Shown piece after piece: positions 1 to 4,355 of a DNA stretch of 5,222 nucleotides (positions within the stretch are counted from its first letter, which is position 1; each line of letters begins with the position of its first letter). The DNA lies in the NCBI GenBank assembly GCA_017466965.1, contig JAFTTD010000082.1, positions 1 through 5,222 of the forward strand. Reading direction: 5' to 3'. The stretch comes from Bacteroidaceae bacterium (GTDB taxonomy: Bacteria; Bacteroidota; Bacteroidia; Bacteroidales; Bacteroidaceae). The notes below the pieces were generated by a model. That model worked only from the letters and a program-made list of their open reading frames with translations. It was not told where the DNA came from and ran no database searches. A program made the translations under genes and the position numbers.

Positions 1-245
1 AAACTGATTTTGAGCGTTTTTCATCGTTTTGCATCATTTGCTTTCATTCATCTGACTGTTTTGCCCTCTTTTTCGGGAATGTGGCGCAGTGCGATTCCGA
101 CAACGGAGCGGTGGAGATTATTTTGCAGGGCACTGGAAACCGCTTTCCGGCATGGCGCATTTTTCGGACTTCCCGTATTGCGCTTTTCGGGGTATGCTGA
201 GGGGGGTGTTTCTATCGCCATAAAAGGGCAAAAAAAAGTAGGGCA
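1..245. other. GC-richer segment without a convincing gene
   Basis: Bases 61-200 contain 76 G/C of 140 (about 54%), against 29 of 140 (about 21%) for 581-720. The composition therefore changes sharply near 215-250. Open frames exist on both strands: plus 10-249 with a TTG start, and minus 266-48, which could also begin at an ATG at 221. I recognise no domain in either. The minus-strand frame has a somewhat protein-like, charged C-terminal half, but its N-terminal part is a translation of the TGCCCTAT repeats. The segment could be the flank of an upstream gene, a decayed coding remnant or the edge of an inserted element. The sequence does not decide between these. Confidence 0.4.
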
Positions 246-729
246 ATAGGGCAAAAAATAGGGCATTTGTAATTAATTGGTTTTCAGCTTGATACAAAAA
301 TAGGGCAAAATCTGAAAATTCCTCCTTCTCAAAATTTATTGTCACGATATTCCTTTTTCATGTACGTAAAATGCCGCATAGGGCAAAAAAATGGCACTAA
401 ATGGCACTAAAATGGCATGAAAATGGCACATGGGAGGCCGAGTTTCAAAATTTTTATAACTTTTTATGTTTAAATGTGTTACAATGCATTTTTTAAGGTC
501 AAAAAGTGCGTTTTCAAACTTTATACGAAAAAATGCCCTATTTTCACTTTCTCCCTTTTTTATTTTTTCACAATAGGGCACTTTTTAAATAAAAGTTTAA
601 AAAGTAAGGTTTTTATGAAAAACAGCTAAACAAATACATTGATTGCTATTGTTTGAAATACAGAATGTTATATGACTGTATTCTACTTTTACTTTAACAT
701 TTTGAATAAACCATTTTAAAATGCCCTAT
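223..729. repeat. Dispersed ATAGGGCA octamer repeats
   Basis: The exact octamer ATAGGGCA occurs on the plus strand at 246-253, 258-265, 300-307, 378-385 and 573-580. Its reverse complement TGCCCTAT occurs at 534-541 and 722-729. Near matches lie at 223-230 (AAAGGGCA) and 238-245 (GTAGGGCA). The copies extend into flanking A or T runs and sit in AT-rich DNA, so the GC core of each copy stands out. The 534 and 573 copies face each other and form a 9-bp inverted repeat (534-542 with 572-580) around a 29-nt loop. Spacing of the others is irregular. I do not recognise a named repeat family. A protein-binding site cluster or the remains of a degenerate tandem array are both possible. Confidence 0.75.
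391..430 (+). repeat. Four phased ATGGCA repeats
   Basis: ATGGCA begins at 391, 401, 412 and 423, a spacing of 10, 11 and 11 bp. The first two copies are identical 10-mers (ATGGCACTAA) in direct tandem. The cluster lies among the ATAGGGCA octamers, with which it shares the GGCA core. A spacing close to one DNA helical turn would put all copies on the same face of the helix, as in iteron or operator clusters. No replication gene or regulator is present in the window to support either role. Confidence 0.7.
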
Positions 730-906
730 TTTTTGAAAAACTACTTTTCTTTTTTTTGAAAAATGGGTATGAAGGTTAGCTTGTGAATGATGATGTCTTC
801 AGGGGGTGTCTGTGGTAAAATTTCAGTTAGATAACGATAAGTGCGGATGAAATACAATATAGTAGTTAATTAATTTTGCTGGTACACATTGTGAATAAAA
901 ATAATA
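586..906. other. AT-rich spacer, nothing recognisable
   Basis: Besides one inverted ATAGGGCA copy at 722-729, this stretch holds two TTTTTTGAAAAA-like blocks (around 729-740 and 752-763) and a more complex patch at about 770-860. A possible -7 promoter element (TAATTTTG) lies at 871-878, but no -33 element is visible and no gene starts soon after it. No RNA gene or coding region could be supported on either strand. Confidence 0.5.
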
Positions 907-983
907 TTTTAAGGTTATTAGGTTTTGAGGTTTTAAGGTGTATAACTCAAAAACTTAAAAACTTATAAACTCAAAAACTTATC
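907..983. repeat. Convergent pair of 8-bp tandem arrays upstream of nudC
   Basis: Four contiguous plus-oriented units of the form TTNTRAGG fill 907-938 (TTTTAAGG, TTATTAGG, TTTTGAGG, TTTTAAGG; the second carries TAG instead of TRA). After a 5-nt gap, five contiguous units of the opposite orientation fill 944-983 (AACTCAAA, AACTTAAA, AACTTATA, AACTCAAA, AACTTATC). Read on the minus strand the second block has unit TTTNTRAG. In the same phase the first block has GTTNTRAG, so the two differ mainly by G versus T at one position. The period is exactly 8 bp throughout. The pair ends 3 bp before the probable -33 element of the nudC promoter. The same repeat type recurs directly after nudC. Confidence 0.85.
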
Positions 984-986
984 CTT

Positions 987-1021
987 TTTGGATATATATT
1001 AAAAATAAAGAATTACCTTTG
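987..1021 (+). promoter_or_regulatory. Bacteroidota-type promoter for nudC
   Basis: TACCTTTG at 1014-1021 matches the Bacteroidota -7 consensus TAnnTTTG exactly. TTTG at 987-990 is a plausible -33 element. The 23-bp separation is slightly longer than the usual 19-21 bp. Transcription would begin near 1027-1030, giving a leader of about 30 nt before the ATG at 1057. The octamer array ends just upstream of the -33 element, so a protein bound there could affect this promoter. Confidence 0.6.
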
Positions 1022-1056
1022 TCATATATTGTAGATTGAGAGAAAGGAAAAACAGA

Positions 1057-1857
1057 ATGAAATCATATAGTGATGAAAAGCCTAGAACCTACTGGTTCGT
1101 CTTTTGTTGCGGAAGTCTGCTGCTGATGAAAAACCCGATGGATTCGTCTGCAAGTGTACCATTTTCTGAAACACCACCTACCGAAACTAAGGAGTGGACA
1201 ACGATGTTCAGACTTCCTGACATTGGCGAATACAGGGCTATGGCATATAGCATAGACCAGCCTTTTGTGAACAATGACGGTATGTTGTTTGTTGGATTAA
1301 GGGACAGCTTCAAGATACTGCCTAAGCACATACATGAAATGGCGGGAAAGGCCGCTGAATTGCTTTATTGGGACTCAAATACCAAATACTGCGGTGTGTG
1401 CGGCGCACCGATGAAAAGGGATACTGAAATAAGCAAAAAATGCACTAACTGCGGGAAAGAGGTATGGCCGCAGGTGGCTCCAGCAATAATTGTAAGGATA
1501 GAACGAGATGATAAGATTCTGCTCGTGAAAGCCCATAATTTCAAGCGTAACTTCTATGGTCTTGTAGCAGGCTTTGTTGAAACGGGCGAGAATCTTGAAG
1601 ACTGTGTGATAAGGGAAGTGGCAGAGGAAACAGGACTGAAGATTAAGAACGTAAGATATTTCGGAAGTCAAGCATGGCCGTATCCATCGGGCATAATGAT
1701 AGGTTTTACAGCTGAATATGCTGATGGTGAATTGCATCTTCAGAAAGAGGAACTGAGCAATGGAGGCTGGTTTTCTTCCGATAATATGCCCGAAATACCC
1801 GATAAAATCTCAATTGCAAGAAAGTTGATAGACGATTGGATTTGTAGCAGGTTATGA
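1057..1857 (+). CDS. nudC: NAD+ diphosphatase / NAD-capped RNA hydrolase NudC
   Basis: The 266-residue protein is close to the length of E. coli NudC (257). This Nudix family hydrolyses NAD(H) to NMN(H) and AMP and removes NAD caps from RNA in the cytoplasm. The order is typical: a variable N-terminal domain (about 1-105), a zinc ribbon with Cys112, Cys115, Cys129 and Cys132, then the Nudix domain. The Nudix box spans 172-194 with every consensus position present: Gly172, Glu178, Arg186, Glu187, Glu190, Glu191, Gly193. The NudC signature downstream of the box reads SQAWPYPSG (204-212). It keeps the S-Q-x-W-P-aromatic-P core but has Ala for the usual first Pro and Gly for the last Ser. The ATG at 1057 is preferred over an in-frame TTG at 1036, because AGAAAGGA at 1041-1048 is a fair ribosome binding site and the promoter places the transcript start near 1028. 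The stop codon TGA lies inside the first unit of the downstream octamer array. No partner gene of NAD metabolism is adjacent. Confidence 0.95.
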   Translation: MKSYSDEKPRTYWFVFCCGSLLLMKNPMDSSASVPFSETPPTETKEWTTMFRLPDIGEYRAMAYSIDQPFVNNDGMLFVGLRDSFKILPKHIHEMAGKAAELLYWDSNTKYCGVCGAPMKRDTEISKKCTNCGKEVWPQVAPAIIVRIERDDKILLVKAHNFKRNFYGLVAGFVETGENLEDCVIREVAEETGLKIKNVRYFGSQAWPYPSGIMIGFTAEYADGELHLQKEELSNGGWFSSDNMPEIPDKISIARKLIDDWICSRL

Positions 1858-1923
1858 GGTTGTAAGGTTTTGAGGTTATAAGGTTATGAGGTTGTAAGGT
1901 TGTAAGGTTATGAGGTTGTAAGG
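1852..1923 (+). repeat. Nine-unit TTNTRAGG octamer array at the nudC 3' end
   Basis: Nine contiguous 8-bp units fit TTNTRAGG without interruption: TTATGAGG, TTGTAAGG, TTTTGAGG, TTATAAGG, TTATGAGG, TTGTAAGG, TTGTAAGG, TTATGAGG, TTGTAAGG. The first unit overlaps the last two codons of nudC and provides its TGA. Variation is confined to positions 3 and 5. It has the same orientation and unit as 907-938. A single further exact unit (TTATAAGG) lies at 4320-4327 before folC. Confidence 0.92.
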
Positions 1924-1939
1924 TAGGCGATGCCGACCT
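1921..1939 (+). terminator. Possible weak terminator hairpin after nudC
   Basis: AGGT (1921-1924) pairs with ACCT (1936-1939) and GGC (1926-1928) pairs with GCC (1932-1934), with an A-G mismatch between them and a GAT loop. A run of seven T follows at 1951-1957, about 11 nt after the stem, which is far for a classical intrinsic terminator. It lies exactly between the two opposing repeat arrays. If it works, ZIP transcription would need a start between here and 2054, where I see no TAnnTTTG element. Confidence 0.3.
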
Positions 1940-1954
1940 ATGCATTCGTCTTTT

Positions 1955-2032
1955 TTTAACTCCCCTTTTTAACTCCTTCTTTTAACTCCTAAAAACTTAA
2001 CTCCTTAACTTCTTAACTCCTTTTAACTCTTT
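1955..2032 (-). repeat. AACTCC-type short tandem array before the ZIP gene
   Basis: AACT cores recur at 1958, 1971, 1984, 1994, 1999, 2007, 2015 and 2025. Three 13-bp units beginning TTTAACTCC occupy 1955-1993. Three 8-bp units (AACTCCTT, AACTTCTT, AACTCCTT) occupy 1999-2022, followed by AACTCTTT at 2025-2032. On the minus strand the unit reads like TTAAGGAG, related to but more diverged from TTNTRAGG. It therefore opposes the nine-unit array across a 34-bp gap, mirroring the convergent layout at 907-983. The array stops 21 bp before the ZIP start codon, so it would lie in the leader of any transcript entering from upstream. Confidence 0.75.
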
Positions 2033-2053
2033 AAAAAATAAATTCTTAAACAA

Positions 2054-2806
2054 ATGACAAATATATGGATTAGTGCCGGCGGACTTTGCCTTTCTACATT
2101 ATTAGGCTCGTTGCTTGGCTTTTGCTTCAAAGGACTGTCACACAAATGGAGTGACACTGTTATGGGATTTTGCGCCGGAGTGATGCTTTCTGCTGCAGTT
2201 CTTGGACTTATTGTTCCGGCTTCAGAACAAGCTGGTAGTGATGGTTGGTGGCTTGTGCTTGCGGGTGTTGTCATAGGTGCAGTTTTTCTTAATCTGTTAG
2301 ACCATGTGACTCCACACCTTCACCACATAACCGGTCTTGACCCGGAAAAACATACTCACAATTCAAGCATTAGCCGAATAATGCTGTTTGTAATGGCCAT
2401 AGCACTGCATAAACTGCCTGAAGGTATAGCTGCCGGTGTCGGCTTCAATTCTGAAGATACTGGCGACGCATGGGCTGTAACTATTGGTATAGCTTTGCAG
2501 AACATACCCGAAGGAATGGTTATAATATCTCCTTTATTGCTGTCAGGAGTTAGCAGACTCAGAACACTGCTTATTTCGCTTGCAATATGTATGCTTGAGA
2601 TAGTTGGCGTCTGGATTGGATATGTGGCTGGTGGCATTTCTGAAATGGTGTTGCCTGCTATGCTCGCCTTTGCCGGTGGGGCCATGCTTTATGTTGTCAG
2701 CGATGAAATGATTCCCGAAACTCATGCTCATGGTTACCAGAAGCAAGCGACATACGCACTGCTCATTGGCTTTGTGACTTTGATGTTCATTGAACAAAAT
2801 ATGTGA
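2054..2806 (+). CDS. ZIP-family divalent metal transporter (GufA-like)
   Basis: This 250-residue inner-membrane protein has about eight hydrophobic segments (roughly 5-26, 34-55, 65-83, 107-130, 139-162, 170-193, 198-217, 232-248). Proteins of this family move zinc, iron or similar divalent metals into the cytoplasm. The paired metal motifs are HKLPEG (119-124) in segment 4 and QNIPEG (149-154) in segment 5, with Glu182 in segment 6. The spacings His119-Gln149 (30) and Gln149-Glu182 (33) equal those of the metal ligands His177, Gln207 and Glu240 of the structurally known BbZIP, as I recall its numbering. Lys120 occupies the place of BbZIP Asn178, a second-site ligand. A loop after segment 3 is histidine-rich (His84, 88, 90, 91, 100, 102). 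An in-frame TAA at 2039-2041 and the lack of another start make the ATG at 2054 secure. There is no Shine-Dalgarno sequence, which is normal for the phylum. Metal specificity cannot be told. Products of this type are often annotated ZupT-like. Confidence 0.92.
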   Translation: MTNIWISAGGLCLSTLLGSLLGFCFKGLSHKWSDTVMGFCAGVMLSAAVLGLIVPASEQAGSDGWWLVLAGVVIGAVFLNLLDHVTPHLHHITGLDPEKHTHNSSISRIMLFVMAIALHKLPEGIAAGVGFNSEDTGDAWAVTIGIALQNIPEGMVIISPLLLSGVSRLRTLLISLAICMLEIVGVWIGYVAGGISEMVLPAMLAFAGGAMLYVVSDEMIPETHAHGYQKQATYALLIGFVTLMFIEQNM

Positions 2807-2834
2807 AAAGTGATAGTATAATCAAATAAATGTG

Positions 2835-2842
2835 TAACTTTG
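2835..2842 (+). promoter_or_regulatory. Promoter -7 element for trpB2
   Basis: TAACTTTG matches the Bacteroidota TAnnTTTG consensus exactly and lies 39 bp before the start codon. I see no clear TTTG -33 element at the expected distance. A start near 2849 would give a leader of about 33 nt. This suggests trpB2 has its own promoter and does not depend only on read-through from the ZIP gene. Confidence 0.55.
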
Positions 2843-2844
2843 TC

Positions 2845-2862
2845 GGAAATTTGGGAAATTTG
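2845..2862 (+). repeat. Two tandem GGAAATTTG repeats at the trpB2 start site
   Basis: GGAAATTTG occurs twice with no gap (2845-2853 and 2854-2862), 2 bp after the -7 element and over the expected transcription start. Each copy contains the palindrome AAATTT. The position would suit an operator, but two 9-bp copies in AT-rich DNA could also be chance. No Trp-codon leader peptide or attenuator hairpin is visible here. Confidence 0.5.
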
Positions 2863-2881
2863 ATAACAAAATAACATAATC

Positions 2882-4243
2882 ATGGATAAAAATCAGAAAA
2901 GATTCATACTTGAAGAGAATGACATTCCACGACAGTGGTACAACATAATGGCAGATATGCCAAACAAACCTCAGCCGATTCTTAATCCGAAAACAAAGGA
3001 ACCGATGAAGCCGGAGGACCTTTTCCCTATATTTTCAGAAGAGGCTTCACGACAGGAACTGAACGTAACCGACCAATGGATAGATATTCCTGACGAAGTT
3101 AGGGAAATGTATAAATACTACCGCAGTACCCCACTCGTTCGTGCATACGGACTTGAAAAGGCATTAGGAACGCCTGCGCATATTTATTTTAAGAATGAGA
3201 GTGTAAGCCCGATAGGTTCACACAAGCTTAATTCTGCATTGCCGCAGGCTTATTACTGCAAACAAGAGGGCGTTACAAATATAACTACTGAAACAGGAGC
3301 CGGACAATGGGGAGCCGCACTATCATACGCTGCTAAAGTGTTCGGTCTGGAAGCGGCAGTATATCAGGTGAAAGTAAGCTATAACCAAAAGCCATATAGA
3401 AGAAGCATCATGCAGACATTCGGCGCACAGGTAACACCTTCGCCTTCAATGTCAACGCGTGCAGGAAAAGATATTCTTACTCGTCAGCCAAACTGCCAAG
3501 GCTCGTTAGGAACAGCTATTTCAGAGGCAGTAGAACTGGCTCGAATGACTCCTAACTGCAAATATACGCTTGGTTCCGTAATGAACCATGTATCTCTTCA
3601 TCAGACTATCATCGGTCTGGAAGCGGAGAAACAACTCGAAATGGCAGGCGAATATCCGGACACAGTCATTGCCTGCTTTGGTGGAGGCAGTAATTTTGGT
3701 GGTATTGCCTTCCCATTCATGAGGCACAACATTCTAAATGGAAAGAAAACTCGCTTTATTGCTGCTGAACCTGCATCTTGTCCGAAACTGACAAAAGGAG
3801 AGTTCCGTTATGACTTCGGCGATGAAGCCGGATACACCCCACTCCTTCCGATGTTCACATTGGGACACAACTTCATGCCTGCTAATATCCATGCAGGAGG
3901 ACTTCGCTACCATGGAGCAGGCAGCATCGTAAGCCAGCTGATGAAAGACGGTTTTATTGAGGCTACTGACATTAAACAGCTTGAATCGTTCGATGCAGGT
4001 ATGCTGTTTGCAAGAACAGAAGGTATCATTCCTGCTCCGGAATCTTGCCATGCAATTGCTGCTACGATAAACGAAGCCATAAAGTGTATAGAAACCGGTG
4101 AGGAGAAAGTTCTCCTTTTCTGTCTCTCAGGACATGGCTTGATAGACATGGCTTCTTACGACATGTATCTAAGCGGCAGTCTGCATAACTATGAAGTTTC
4201 TGACGAGGAAGTAAGAGAAAACCTCAGCAAGTTAGAAATTTAA
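2882..4243 (+). CDS. trpB: Tryptophan synthase beta chain, TrpB2 type
   Basis: This 453-residue cytoplasmic PLP enzyme is longer than classical TrpB (about 400) and has the N-terminal extension typical of the TrpB2 class. The reaction is indole plus L-serine to L-tryptophan. The cofactor Schiff-base lysine is Lys115 in GSHKLNSA (112-119). The catalytic glutamate is Glu137 in ETGAGQWG (137-144), where the Trp replaces the His of the classical TrpB motif. The PLP phosphate loop is GGGSN (267-271). EGIIPAPES (380-388) and SGHG (416-419) are the expected C-terminal motifs. YTLGSVMNHVSLHQTIIG (228-245) is also of TrpB2 character. No trpA or other trp gene is adjacent, as is usual for TrpB2. It may therefore salvage free indole, serve as a second beta chain, or deaminate serine or threonine. 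An in-frame TAA at 2864-2866 fixes the start at the ATG at 2882. Confidence 0.94.
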   Translation: MDKNQKRFILEENDIPRQWYNIMADMPNKPQPILNPKTKEPMKPEDLFPIFSEEASRQELNVTDQWIDIPDEVREMYKYYRSTPLVRAYGLEKALGTPAHIYFKNESVSPIGSHKLNSALPQAYYCKQEGVTNITTETGAGQWGAALSYAAKVFGLEAAVYQVKVSYNQKPYRRSIMQTFGAQVTPSPSMSTRAGKDILTRQPNCQGSLGTAISEAVELARMTPNCKYTLGSVMNHVSLHQTIIGLEAEKQLEMAGEYPDTVIACFGGGSNFGGIAFPFMRHNILNGKKTRFIAAEPASCPKLTKGEFRYDFGDEAGYTPLLPMFTLGHNFMPANIHAGGLRYHGAGSIVSQLMKDGFIEATDIKQLESFDAGMLFARTEGIIPAPESCHAIAATINEAIKCIETGEEKVLLFCLSGHGLIDMASYDMYLSGSLHNYEVSDEEVRENLSKLEI

Positions 4244-4274
4244 CAACAATAGATTTTACGGAAACAACAAATGG

Positions 4275-4309
4275 TTAAAGAGGATGCGACAAACATGTAT
4301 CCTCTTTAA
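4275..4309 (+). terminator. Hairpin terminator after trpB2
   Basis: TTAAAGAGGAT (4275-4285) and ATCCTCTTTAA (4299-4309) are perfectly complementary, an 11-bp stem closing a 13-nt loop, 31 nt after the trpB2 stop codon. The 3' side is U-rich (CUCUUUAAUUAU) but lacks a pure U run, so termination strength is uncertain. The position between two co-directional genes fits a trpB2 terminator. A partial octamer repeat unit (TTATAAGG, 4320-4327) follows. Confidence 0.6.
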
Positions 4310-4355
4310 TTATAATGGGTTATAAGGTTTTATATTACTAAAGCTTTAATATGAT

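Noticed and set aside
10..249. Plus-strand open frame with TTG start, 79 codons
   Set aside because: No recognisable domain, no ribosome binding site or promoter. Its end runs into repeat sequence.
48..266. Minus-strand open frame with a partly protein-like C-terminal half (alternative ATG at 221)
   Set aside because: The N-terminal part is a translation of TGCCCTAT repeats, and I recognise no family. It may be a remnant, but it is not supported as a gene.
239..430. Replication origin or plasmid iteron interpretation
   Set aside because: No initiator gene and no recognisable DnaA boxes were seen. The phased repeats alone do not establish an origin.
342..581. Minus-strand open frame across the ATGGCA and ATAGGGCA repeats
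   Set aside because: It is low-complexity, AT-rich and made largely of repeat translation. No gene-like features are present.
741..857. Short minus-strand frame of 38 codons starting at TTG, with a non-random-looking middle (PQTPPEDIIIHK)
   Set aside because: There is no ATG, no promoter and no recognised family. It is too short to support from sequence alone.
1706..1945. Minus-strand open frame encoding a repetitive Leu-Gln-Pro-His-Asn peptide
   Set aside because: It is the reverse translation of the nine-unit octamer array and overlaps nudC.
907..2032. CRISPR array interpretation of the short repeats
   Set aside because: Units are 8 bp and contiguous with no unique spacers, and no cas gene is present.
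3734..4149. Minus-strand open frames opposite trpB2
   Set aside because: They are shadows of a well-supported PLP enzyme gene on the plus strand.
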